64,000 nt of DNA from Sparassis latifolia (Eukaryota > Basidiomycota > Agaricomycetes > Polyporales > Sparassidaceae), in contig CM031558.1 of assembly GCA_018466975.1 (NCBI GenBank), positions 1,178,001-1,242,000 of the forward strand. Reading direction: 5' to 3'. Shown piece by piece: positions 33,512-44,019 of this stretch (position 1 is the first letter of the stretch; every line of letters starts with the position of its first letter). The notes under the pieces are model-generated. The model was not told the DNA's origin, made no database searches, and saw nothing but the letters and a program-made list of their open reading frames with translations. Both the position numbers and the translations under genes were made by a program.

Positions 33512-35553
33512 ATGATCACCGCATCGAGACCCCCATCGGTGCATAGCATGGCGACTACGGAGTCGGGTGATCCGCTTGCCATACTTCTCCGCCCGCCCGC
33601 GACGGAGAGCGACGTAGATCGTGCTGCGAGGCTTATGAGAGAGGCGGAGGCCAAGAGGATCAGCGACAGTATCGACGAGGAGCTCAAGCAGGAGAGAGAG
33701 AGGTACAAGAAGAGCAAGCAGGATGTCAAGGTGCATACATGCGCCTTACACTCCCGAAGATGTAGCTGCTGACGTGTACGCTACCACTCCCCAGCTTCTT
33801 CTGCTTGGCCAGGCGGAATCCGGCAAGTCCACTCTGCAGAAACAGTTCCAACTCATGTACAATCCCACGTCCCTGGAGGATGAACGTCTCTCTTGGCGTA
33901 TCGTCATCTTCTACAATATCGTCAAGCCTGTTCTCCGCATCCTAGATGCACTCGAAGTATATGGAGACGGCGAAGATGAGGATGACATGGCTTCAGAGAA
34001 AGTCTCTGGCTCTCCGGAGAGTCGGATGCGTTTCGGTCCTCCTCCCTCCAGTCCCAGTCCCAGCCCGGATTCGCACGACGGTCATCTGTTGGATAACCCA
34101 GTATCGTCGCTTTCTGCCTCCAATTCGGAGAACCAGGTTGCGACTCTCCGTCTTCGCCTTTCACCTCTTACGTCCGTCGAGTCCTCGCTCGCTAATCGTC
34201 TTTCCGGTGGTATCGCTGTCTCAGGCTCTGGGAAGGGGAGCGTGTACGTTCGCTCTGGTTGGCAAGCGCGTGGCCTTGGTTTCAGTTTGGGAAAGTCGAG
34301 GGATCGCAGGAAAGGCCGGTTCAGTTTCTCTGGAGGACGCGGTTCCATCGACAAGTCGCGGGACGACCGTGATGATGTCAGTATCACTCATTCGATAGTG
34401 GAAGAGAAGGATCAATTGGCGGAGGAAGTAGCATCAGTCCTCAGTTCCTGCAAAGATGACGTGAAGGAGCTTTGGAGCTTGCCGGCTGTCAAGAGACTGC
34501 GTGACAAGAGAAAGGTCAGATTGGAAGAGTGGGCGGAGTAGTAAGTCTCGGGGTTTGTGCACGGTTCATTTACTAGCAAGCTGATTTTAACATCTGTCAG
34601 TTTCTTTAAAAGCATTGACAGAGTATCCTCCACTGGCTACGTGCCGACCACAGGTTTGTCGCCAATTGCTGTTGTGGTTAGGTTGTATCTCATGCTACTA
34701 TAGATGATATTCTTCATGCCCGTATTCAGACAATGGGCGTTGCGGAGCACGTTTTTGACGTCCCGTTACACGGACGAAACGTCACTTGGCACCTCTTTGA
34801 CGTTGGAGGCGCACGAGGCCAGAGGCACACATGGGTTCCCTACTTCGATGACGCGTACGTTGATGATCGCTGTGGGCTTGCTCGATACTGATGGGTTATC
34901 TCAAGCACTGCGATCATTTTCATGGCACCAGTCAGCGCCTTCGATCAGGTGGGTTAACGACACTATTCTACCGTCTGCTTCCCATATTAACACTTTGTCA
35001 CACTCATAGTATCTTGCCGAAGATCCCCGCACGAACAGAGTTGACGACTCTCTGCAGCTCTTTCGCCAGATCTGTTCTAACCGCCTCTTGAAGAATGCTC
35101 ATCTAGTGCTATTCCTGAGTATGGTTTCTGCCATTCATTAAAGCTTACCTACTTCTCACGCTGTTCCCCATAGACAAGACAGACGTTCTCAGAGAGAAGC
35201 TTGGGAAGGGCACGAGAGTCAGCAAATAGTACGTTTCACCGCATTGCTGATATTCTTGACGGGCCTCTCATTCGTCATAACAGCATTACATCTTACGGTG
35301 ATCGGCCCAACGAGTTCGAGCCCGTAGTCAATTACTTCGTCGCGCACTTCACTCAGGTACACACGCGTAACAATGAGAACAACCGTGTGCTCTATACCCA
35401 CTTGACCAGTGTCGTCGTACGTGTGTTTGTAATACCTCCTTCCACCGTCTTGACTAATTCTGTTTCCAGGACACAAAAGCGACGCAGAGCATCATCACGA
35501 ACGTCCGCGATTCTATCTTCCGCGACTATTTGAAGTCGGCCGCGCTCGTCTGA
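33512..35553 (+). CDS. Heterotrimeric G protein alpha subunit, divergent
   Basis: Spliced exons give P-loop LLLLGQAESGKSTLQKQF, switch I ARIQTMG, switch II DVGGARGQRHTW, NKTD and TSVVDTKAT, ending RDYLKSAALV at 35553. This covers the full G1-G5 set of a G-alpha. The helical domain carries a Ser-rich, poorly conserved insertion of well over 100 residues (about 34000-34400). Odd points: the catalytic Gln of DVGGQR is Ala, the P-loop has Gln where the family has Ala/Thr, and there is no Met-Gly myristoylation start (MITASRPPS; an alternative ATG at 33548 gives MATTES). Such lineage-specific G-alphas occur in mushrooms. Introns are GT-AG and the frame is intact. Confidence 0.9.
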
Positions 35554-36245
35554 TCAGCTCCGAGCGCTCGAACCCCTTTCGCCGTTGCCATGAATCATGA
35601 CCTAATGGTTCTCTTACACTGGAACACTGTATTCGTACACACTACAGCCGCATACCCTAATTGCCCGCCGGTCGAGCGAGCGCTGTTGTCATCCTCCCCC
35701 ATGCATTGTTTGTACTACATGCAACCTGTTTTCTGTTCATGTTTCCGTCCCGTCTTCCTAGTTGTCTCCTCGGTACTAGTGTACTATGCCCATGTACTGC
35801 AGAGATTGTACCAGCTTTCTTGACCCGTGTTCGTCGTCTCCCTGTTGTCTCGGATAAAGTCCGTATAATCGCTCGCATACATGTAATGTTTTCGAGGTTT
35901 GATGTTCGTCCCACGATTAGATTGGCGAATCTGTCATCTACATACTGTTGTATCACCCTCGTTGTTCGTATAATATATACCACGTTGAAGCTGTCGGATC
36001 ACAATGACTTCTATCCATGATAGACAGCACAGCTGTGGGCGTGTCATCGCCTCGAGCTTCCCCGTGGGAGCAGGCTATGCAGGAAGATGACGGCTGCGCA
36101 CCAGCGCACAGGGCACGTTCCAAACGAGTCCGTCCGCGATATCGATAAGCCGTTTGAATTTCCAGGTAAAAATATACACGACATCCGGAGGAGTACTTCT
36201 TTGTGTTCCTCTGTCACAGCCGCTGTACATGCCGCGGTAACAGTA
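35554..36245. other. Convergent intergenic region, G-alpha / capping protein
   Basis: About 0.7 kb between two stop codons. Pyrimidine-rich sequence continues to about 35820. No exon was recognised; open frames are short and lack pattern. Confidence 0.5.
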
Positions 36246-37480
36246 TCACCGCTTTATGAACCCGACGAGTTCCTTCTGCAGCTCGCGCTGCCGGCGCGCC
36301 TTTTCAAGGTCGTCGACGCTGCGCAGGTCGAACACGACATCGCGCGTCTTGCCGAAGTACACCTGTGTGCAACAGATGTCACGATGAGACCCAGGGGCTG
36401 GCGGTGACGAAGTGGATGCGCGCGCACCTCCTGGAGTAGATTTCGCATCTTGATCTCCATCTCCTCGATCATGCGCCCGGTGTTGGAGATGTGCGAGGAT
36501 TGGTCTTGGAGAGGAAAGTCTTGTTCTGTCTGCGGGCGGTACGATGCGTCAGTATGATCGATGCCGAAGCCAAGGCCGGCGCTGTAGATCAAGGACGAAC
36601 AGACCTGACGAGTCATGCTCCCGCTCAGCACGACCTCCCCCTCCCGTTTCGCATCCTCTGCCACTCCTTTCTCGTTCTTCACGGTGCCAGACGCGGTGGA
36701 CCGGTCGACTAATTGCAGCATTATTGTCGACGTGAGCTTGTAGTGCGCTTGGCGCCCCCGCTCAGCTGCCTCAAAGACGTGAATGGAATCCCAGGAGCCG
36801 GAGGGTTCGGTTGGGGATGCAGCATTCAAGACTGGGCCGGGGAGGTAAGATAATGTATGTAGACGTGGTTTGTGGAGGGGAGGACATACTCTTCTTTAGC
36901 AGGACTACGCCCGCGAACCCTCCATCATCTAAGTCCCATAAGAACACGGAGGACACGCCTCCTTCATAGTACCTAAGACGTAAATACCAAAGTCAAGAGT
37001 GTGGCCGAATGATGAAAATCCGAACGCACATTTCACGATACGTGTCAAATGCCTCGTTCGCGGTGATCTCGAGCTTGCGAAGCCTCAGCGAGGGCACGGT
37101 CCCGTCCTCTAGTGGTGGGTCGTACTCATTCGACCATGGTGACCTAGAATGTCCAAGAGTGAACGGCTGATCAAGTGTGAGTCAACATGCATGCTCCACA
37201 CAGCATCCCTCAATTCCGCGTAGGTGTTGCACCTCCAATATATACCGCAGACACAAAAAGAGACGTACCGGTAGCTTTCCCCGTCTCGATTATAATCGCA
37301 GATGAGGTATTCCTTCCCCGTGGCGCGATCGGTCATCACCTTCAGCGGCTGGTCGACGCTCCCGAGGAGGTCGTCCGCGTAGTCCGGGCACATCGCTACG
37401 AGCGATGCCACGTTCTCCTCCACATGGGTGGGCGGGAGACGGCGCATCAGGTCGAGCATAAAGTCGACGAGGTCGGCCAT
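36246..37480 (-). CDS. CAP2: F-actin-capping protein subunit beta
   Basis: Start 37480 gives [20 protein letters not shown], then [113 protein letters not shown] and [15 protein letters not shown]; stop at 36246-36248 after [11 protein letters not shown]. This is the CapZ beta fold in full length. It dimerises with the alpha subunit to cap actin barbed ends, acting at cortical patches. Several GT-AG introns are present. The C-terminal tentacle, used for actin binding, is represented by the charged final helix. Confidence 0.93.
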
Positions 37481-37892
37481 GTTGGTCTATAAGCGCCGCT
37501 GAGAACTATTGGTGGAATACGTAATGCGTACGAATTGGAAGACTGCAGCGAGAGTACTGTAAGAGTCTATACGTTGTCTGAGTGGTAGAGAGTCAGACGC
37601 CACGCGATGCGTTTACGGCTAGCCGGCGCCTATACGCGTCCAACGCTCACGGTGCAACCACATACAACATGCACGCCCTATCCGATCGTCAGACGTCGTA
37701 AAAGTTTGTAGACGTCTGCAATAAGAACTAGTGCAGTAACTGGTACGCGATGCCGGACTTTCGGTGTCACAGGTACTTATAGCTGACAAGAAATTTGGAT
37801 GTGCAGCGTACTCTTGTGTGTCTTGTACCCGGGCCTGCCTCTAATTCAAATCGTTTGCTGAAGGACAGTGACTTGCCTATGTCACCTCCTGA
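37481..37892. other. Upstream region of the capping protein gene
   Basis: This 0.4-kb gap presumably holds the promoter of the minus-strand capping protein gene. No exon or clear core promoter motif was seen. Confidence 0.45.
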
Positions 37893-38811
37893 TTGAATCC
37901 TACATCAACATTGCTGAATATAGCTGCGCAGCCGGACCTCGACAACGCACTCATGCCTCGCAAGATTATCGAACTTGTTACCCTGCTCATTACCGCCCAG
38001 TGGCTAGGTGACGCGGTTGGCGGCATGTGGGGAATTTTGTCCTCATCTTCATCGGCGAATCGCCACACTTGGCTCTGAGCAGCCGCATGGTCAACTCTAG
38101 TCGTACTAGAGCTAATCCAAGGTCTTCCAGTCGAAATGAAGTTCTGTTATCGGTAACGGAAATTCCTTTTGACTGCAAGCCAGATCTCCGACACACGCCG
38201 TACTCAGGAGGGTCCAAGTACTGGGATCTCGCACTTCATAGCACTACTGACAGCAAGAGTGTCATTGCCGCACTACACACTCAATTCACCGGACTAGGTT
38301 CCCTGCACCGGTATACGTTCGAATTATTTTATCCGGTACGGTATTTCCGAACAGTACTAATATACGACTTCCGTTCATTTGCCGTCCGACATCGCCATGC
38401 CCTGACTACCGATTCCCGAATCTCATCCAACAGGTTTTTGCCCGACTTCGTTTGTCATGTCCCTTCAAGTTTCTTCGCATTCTCAGAGTCGATGAGGCGC
38501 ACACCGGTAATGAATTTCTATCTGATCGTGTCTCAATGAACGAGACCAATCGTTTGATGGCCTCTGTGCAAGCTGCCAAGTTGTCAATTCTGGCGTATCC
38601 CGCCTTCCGCTTCCTCCATCAAAAACTCCATGACGCGTTCGTGTTCGACCAAGTGACTGAGGAAGGCGGGACCAATGTTGAGATTCCGGGTGATATGGTA
38701 CGCTGCTGTCTCGTTCGAAACGAAGCAGGCGATCTTCGCGATAGCCCGTTTCTTTCCGTAGCTGACGCACTGGACGTGGGGCTCAAGCGCTCACTCTCTC
38801 AACGCTCATAA
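37893..38811 (+). CDS. Hypothetical protein, gene model uncertain
   Basis: Two protein-like stretches join across a good intron (GTACGG near 38336 to CAACAG near 38431): KYWDLALHSTTDSKSV...TGLGSLHRYTFELFYP, then VFARLRLSCPFKFLRILRVD through LHDAFVFDQVTEEGGTNVEI to a stop at 38811. Upstream, MPRKIIELVTLLITAQWLG may be a first exon. I do not recognise the family and could not fix the start. It may be a real short gene or a relic; boundaries are approximate. Confidence 0.4.
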
Positions 38812-39105
38812 ACGTGAGTACGTCGATCAGTTGTGGATGCCAACGCGTGATCATCGCGGCTGATTTTTCATGTGAGAGCTAGTTCACATGGTCACCTCGG
38901 GGCAGGCAGCTGATGGCAATGGCTGCAATAATGCAGGCGATAATGACGAGCAGGACGCGATAATCGCTCTCAGCACCGTTAGATGATGAGTCGGCATCTA
39001 TAGATAGGATCTGCGGGTAAGGATTGCGACGTAGCGGTGATCCCTTTGACCGTGCGACTCAAGTTGAAGCGAAGTAACCATTCGAACGCGAGGAGACTCT
39101 TTCAT

Positions 39106-40357
39106 TCATGATTCGTTTGTGTCTCCTATGTCTTCATCAGAAGCGGCGGTTACTTTATCCGCAACACGCCCCTTGACACCTTCCTGCGAATTGTTCCTCG
39201 CGTTTGAGATCTCCATCACGTTGAATTTCTGCAAACGATAGTAGTCTTTCACGATACTGATCCCGCAAACGTTCTAAATCGATGTCCGAGGTATATCATG
39301 AACATCTGGCCTACAACGGATCAAGAATGCAACGCACCTTGAACACTTCGACAAGAATGAAGACTTCTGCATTGTCAAGATCCACTTTGTGCCCTTCAGG
39401 AACACATTTAGCGATTTCTTGGATAATCGTCGTCCGTGAAAGCGTGCTATGGTTGCGCAGCCTGAGCTCGATCTTGTACTGGGATTTTTGTGAGCGGGAA
39501 AACAAGCGGACAACCCGCACTCACTTTGTATTGCTGATCCGGATCTACGGCAAAGAATGGCTTGAAAATGCGAGTGCAAAGGGATTGTATCTCAGGCAAA
39601 TTGACAGGGCAGCTTCCAGCTACCGGAGTGAACCGTTGCGCATAACTACAGACAACTCAGAGTGGGAAGGGCTATACTCCGCGCGTTGAGACTCACCGAG
39701 TTTGCGTTACCCCAGTTTCAAAAACATTTTGAATATGCTTCACCACTAGCTTAACGGGGTCGACTGGTGGTTTGCACGATATGAAGACCACTGAGATCAC
39801 AATTTCAGAAGCTATGAACTGATTGAGAGCTCAATGACGAAGGACTTGCCGCATGGTGTATTTGTCTGACAATTAGCTATGGGATTTCGTAAGTGAAGGG
39901 TGAATGGATCGCATTGACGCACATACTGAATCTTTGCTGCTTCCTCGGTCGCTTCATCGAAGCAATTTCCCTGGCAATTTGTTTCTCGATATCACCGTCG
40001 TCATCATCCGACTCGTCGGGGTCTTCTTTATCTTGGGCTCTCGACGAGGATCCATCTGGCCATAATTCTGATGCGAGCTAGTGTAATTTGTAAATTGCCA
40101 GTTTGGAGCACCTGCTGATTATCCTCACGGATTCAAAGAGGTTATACAGCTCCCTTACAACCTGCTTTTCTTTACCCTTGATGCAGGTCACCCACACACC
40201 AGGACCGTCGATGGATCGCTGCCCCCAGATGGGAGTGCCGTCCTATAAAATCGAAGATCAGAGCTCACTGCGGCAAATATATCACTCGATGCTCCGAGTC
40301 TTACCGAACGAAATCTCTGTCTTGTTTTGTCCCTTTCATCGCTCTTCCTCTTCTCAT
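39106..40357 (-). CDS. TAN1: THUMP-domain tRNA acetylation adaptor TAN1
   Basis: Start ATG 40357 (MPNEKRKSDERDKTRQRFR). Exons give GVWVTCIKGKEKQVVRELYN, an acidic linker, then IVISVVFISCKPPVDPVKLV, YAQRFTPVAGSCPVNLPEI and YKIELRLRNHSTLSRTTI, followed by GHKVDLDNAEVFILVEVFK and VCGISIVKDYYRLQKFNVME; stop at 39108-39106. The order (basic N-terminus, CKGKEKQ block, R-Y-x-QR-TP block, THUMP core) is that of Tan1/THUMPD1, which brings tRNA to the Kre33/NAT10 acetyltransferase for N4-acetylcytidine in Ser and Leu tRNAs. Introns are GT-AG and the frame is intact. Confidence 0.9.
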
Positions 40358-40883
40358 TTGGCATTAATAGTACAGGCCTAATATGCAAACCGATTTCGCT
40401 TGTGTTGATTGCATTCTTTAATAACCGTTTTGAGTCCTGACACCGTTGACGTGGGTTAGGGTTGGATGATTGAGCCTCCTACACGGCCAGACATCTGCGG
40501 CACCAGAATGGGGCCTGAGAGCGGAGTCGCCGCAACAGCCCGTGCCCGGCACGATTACTACCCTTTTCGTGTAATGATTTTACGGTATTTAAAAAATAGC
40601 CTTATACAGTGCTTGGACATGTTGTCAATTCAGCTGCATAGATAGGCCCATGACAGCCCGAGTGCGACCCCATTCCAGGGCTGGCGGTCAGACACCAAAA
40701 CAGCCCTCAATTCACATGCAATTATGGGGCCGTGGCAGCCCAGAAACTGGCTGAGGGAAGGGTCAGTCCGATGCTTCAGTCAGGGTCACAAATGATCAAT
40801 CCAGCCAAAATCCCATTTTCGTACAAAACAAAATGGTATAGCACAAATTTATTGCATTTTTGTATGCTACATGTATGCTATGG
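40358..40883. other. Intergenic region upstream of TAN1
   Basis: The TAN1 promoter should lie in the first part. From about 40440 on the sequence is uneven in composition and runs into the tandem repeats. No gene was recognised. Confidence 0.45.
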
Positions 40884-41260
40884 GAGAGTACAACACCCAC
40901 ATGCCGCTTCGCGATGATGCAGCATGCTTTAGGTTGGGCACGGCGGATGGAGGGTCTTGGGATGGGAGGACGGTAGTGGCAGAAAGGCAAGAGCAGGATG
41001 CTCACACCGACACGAGAGTACAACACCCGCATGCCGCGTTGTGATGACGCGGCGTGTGTCGTTTGGCACACTGTTGATCGGGCACGGCGGGCAGAGGGGC
41101 TTAGAAAGAGAGGATGGCGGTAGCGGGAGCGCGAGAGCACGACGCCCGCACGCTGCGTCGTGATGACGCGGCGTGGCGGCGTAGCTTGTTCAAGGCCCAC
41201 TTGACAGGCATGACAGGCAGAGGGCTTTGGAAGGGAGGACAGCAGTGGCGGGAAGCAAAT
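40884..41260. repeat. Tandem repeat, three units of about 120-130 bp
   Basis: Units start at about 40884, 41014 and 41133 with GAGAGTACAACACCC, GAGAGTACAACACCC and GAGAGCACGACGCCC. Each continues with a CATGCCGC or CACGCTGC word, a GATGATGC/GATGACGCGGCG word, a G-rich GGGCACGGCGG stretch, and a purine-rich end. Divergence between units is moderate, so this is an old minisatellite-like expansion. Confidence 0.8.
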
Positions 41261-41723
41261 ATTGCTCCTCCCGCTAACCCTCCTGCGCTGTGCCGCACTT
41301 GTGAATGCCCCGAGCTGTGAACCAAATCCTAAAAAATCTGCATATCAGAATTGGCACAAAAAACAAAAATGTTAACCTATCGTGCGACGCATGATCAGCA
41401 CCTCTCAACGCGAATGTAGGTGGCACGTAATGTGCCGTGATGCACTGGCGCCGACAACTAGGAAGGAAATCTAAATGAATGCGGGAGACGCGGGTGGTGG
41501 TGACACGACGACAAGGATGAGAATGTTGGTGGCTGGAATTGGGTGGACATTGGAGACGAAGGATCTGGGTAGTGAGGAGCGTGAGCCAATGGAGGAGGGA
41601 ACGAGACATGAATGCACGAAGCAGCACTGGGGGCAAAAGCGGATGTTCTGACGCGGAACAGTGTCTGAACATCCAAGGAACAGATTACGTTTTTGGATAT
41701 GTCACATTTTCCGAACATGGTAA

Positions 41724-41915
41724 GGAACATCCAATATGTCTCGCACAATGTTCCATGGGAGAGCACGCTGGAGACACGTTGCATATATCGTTCTGGAACA
41801 TATAATATGTCTTACGCAATGTCTCGTTGGAGAACATCCTGCAGACTTGCTGCATTTTTCATTCTGGAACATTTATCATTTCGCTCCTATATTCTGGGCT
41901 TGTCTCTCGGCAGGA
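41724..41915. repeat. 71-bp tandem repeat
   Basis: GGAACAT recurs at 41724, 41795 and 41866, exactly 71 bp apart. Units 1 and 2 share AATATGTCT-ACGCAATGT-like text, GGAGAACA or GGAGAGCA, and end with a TGCAT...CATTCT or CGTTCT block; the third unit decays after about 50 bp. Related GAACAT words continue upstream and downstream. Confidence 0.75.
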
Positions 41916-42150
41916 TATGCTCCGTATAATGAGGATTTCCCACGGCCAAACACGTTACATTTCTGGCCGCCGTTAATCTTCAGAACATTGTGAGGAGATG
42001 TTAAGTGCTCCTACTCCAAACGTACAAGATGTCCTGTGCACCAAGAACATCTGCAGTACATGTATGATACATACTAAAGGCATGCCGCTCGAACATGCGT
42101 CATCCATTGGAGGGAAATGAAACATGTTCTGCTCTGTGACATGCGTGACC

Positions 42151-42360
42151 AGAATCGCGTTGCGAATCGCGTGACAGGAATCGCCTGGCTTAATCGTCTC
42201 ACAGGAATCTTTTCCCGAATTGCGTGACGAGAATCTTTTCCTGAATCCGCGTAACAGGAATTTTTTCCTGAATCCGCATAACGGGAATCACATTTCGAAT
42301 CCGCGTGACAGGAATCGCACGAATCCGCGTGACAGGAATCGCACCTCGAATCCGCTGCTG
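42151..42360. repeat. Short-unit minisatellite (GAATCCGCGTGACAG)
   Basis: About eight to nine imperfect units of 20-29 bp run in tandem. The core is GAATCCGCGTGACAGGAATC, with variants GAATCGCGTGACAGGAATC and GAATCCGCGTAACAGGAAT. Several units carry a TTTTCC insertion. The array lies about 140 bp upstream of a Rab-like fragment. No coding role was seen. Confidence 0.85.
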
Positions 42361-42499
42361 CGAAACGGAGCGCAAATCTCATTAATTAATGTGCAGCGCA
42401 AATCACATTCGAACGCAACTCATGCGCGCGTCGTGACAGGAACACACGATAACGAGGACCACGTGAATCTGAAAAGCCCCGCATCGCGAATCGCGAATA

Positions 42500-42931
42500 A
42501 TGTTGACAGTCTGTGTATATATTCGTGAGTGCCCAACAACGCCTCTCTCTGGCCCCCCACCCACGTCGTGCACGCCACCTCCACCGCGAGAGCACCGCCC
42601 AAAGCTGTTCTTCGCGTCCGCCAAGACGGGGGAGGGCGTCGCAGAGGCGTTCGAGCACATCGCGCCCCACGTTGTCGTGCAACGGCAGCACAAGGAGGTG
42701 TGCGAGGCGCGAATGCTGCGCATGCAGGACGCGGACGACATTATCCGCCCTCAGGCATATGTCCGGCGACCACAAATGGCCCCTGAGCCACCGTTGCCTG
42801 TGATGGAGGAAACTCAGCAGGGCCTGCAGTGGCGCGCCGAGGTGTGCCGCCGCGATTCGCGTACAGTGATCGGATCTCGTAATCTAGATACAGCCGGCTT
42901 AATCTACAAAGGTAGCCACTACTATCATTGA
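42500..42931 (+). pseudogene. Rab-type small GTPase fragment
   Basis: Within an open frame, bases about 42597-42750 encode KLFFASAKTGEGVAEAFEHI followed by a helix with RQHKEVCEARMLRMQD. SAKTGEGV is the G5 motif plus the start of the C-terminal helix of Rab-like GTPases. G1 to G4 (P-loop, switch regions, NKxD) are not upstream in any frame, and the minisatellite occupies that space. No C-terminal Cys motif is seen. It is best read as a relic of a truncated or transposed GTPase gene. Confidence 0.65.
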
Positions 42932-43074
42932 CCCGGTAGTGCAAGGTGTCTTGCACTTCTGTCACCATGCATTCAGACCGAGCCCGCTTCACCCCAAAAT
43001 TTTTCCTACATAATCTCTAACATATAAAGTATGTCTTCAACACCTGTTGCATTTTTTCTTCATGTTGTATCATC

Positions 43075-43395
43075 TTGAGAGCGAGCGACGAAGAGAGTCA
43101 TTTGCAAGGAAGAGCGCCCAATCGGTCACAGATCGTCACCTGTGCCGACATGCCATTGCCTTGTCTGCCCCTAGTCGGAGTTCAAACTCCAGCGCTTCAT
43201 TGTCACACCTAAAGCACGTCCCTCTTGCAAGTCGCAGAGCACATACTATTCCTCAAGGGAGTTTGCACTCAAGTTGTATGCCTAAAATTCTAGGGATAAT
43301 TGTAGCTACTACATATTTTTTTCGTGAATTTTGGTAGAGTAGAATTCTCGGGAGATGGCATCTTGCACTACTAGGCCACTTTGCACTTACAGGGT
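43075..43395. repeat. Dispersed repeat, copy 2
   Basis: This matches the 16060-16380 stretch along its length: GAGCGCCCAATCGGTCACAG here against GAGCGCCGAATCGATCACAG there, then the shared CACAGATCGTCA, GCCGACATGCC and CTACATATTTTTT blocks and the final TTACAGG. The copies are in the same orientation, 27 kb apart. Ends are not sharply defined. Confidence 0.75.
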
Positions 43396-43545
43396 CGATT
43401 TATAGTAGGTAGCCCATCTGTGAAAGAATTACGGAGATCTACACAGTCAATTTATTCTCAATCATGCGCGCATGGCTATTTTCAATTCGCGAAGTTTTCT
43501 ATAAACGTAGCGCCTACTTTACTTCCTCACAAACGCCTCGAGCCT

Positions 43546-44019
43546 CTAACCGCACAGCATCGAGAGGTCGTCCTCGTAAACTGAAAACACGTTAGCTAGC
43601 TCTGGCGAGGTCAGGAGAAAACTCACATCCGAACATGGTCCGGCCTGAGGTGCGAAGAGTGTGGCTGTACTATGTTAGCAATCTCAAGCCATTCTGGATA
43701 CTAAGAAACATTACCTTGTGCCAACAGAAGGCGTGCCCCGGCATCGTCTTCGGAGGGCAGAAGTTAATCACGGATCCTTTAGTAGCTGTCATTTTAAATC
43801 CGATATTTTTCATCGCCTGCGAAATCATCAGGCTAGACGCAACACACAATGCGCTCAAAAACAGATATACCTCTGTAAAGCCGCGCCAAGGGACGGATCC
43901 ATGGGCCTTGGGATTCATGGCGCTCGACATTGTCTGCACAGCGAATTAAGGGCGATTGACTCAATAGATCTTCAACTCACCTTATAATGCCGACCGCTCA
44001 ATGCGATCGTCCGATTCAT
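43546..44019 (-). CDS. Small protein with HicA/YcfA-like motif pattern
   Basis: Five exons joined by four clean GT-AG introns of 44-54 nt give an intact 93-residue protein from ATG 44019 to TAG 43546-43548. A strongly C/T-rich leader precedes the ATG, which supports the start. The core reads NPKAHGSVPWRGFTEAMKNI, then GFKMTATKGSVINFCPP and WHK. From memory, HicA-type (YcfA) domains have a helix, a G-F strand, a conserved GS followed by a strand, and a His after a further strand. Related C-terminal domains occur in larger fungal proteins. Here it is free-standing and its last part is unlike those. Function is not known; no partner of HicB type was found next to it. Confidence 0.6.

Noticed and set aside
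36254..36829. Continuous minus-strand frame across the capping protein end
   Set aside because: Its last part is out of the family frame; splicing gives the conserved [10 protein letters not shown] end instead.
42151..42360. CRISPR-like array
   Set aside because: Units are contiguous, degenerate and without unique spacers of constant length; this is a minisatellite in a eukaryotic genome.
43546..44019. A HicAB toxin-antitoxin pair
   Set aside because: No HicB-like partner or compact operon is adjacent, and the gene has eukaryotic introns. Only a HicA-like motif pattern is claimed.
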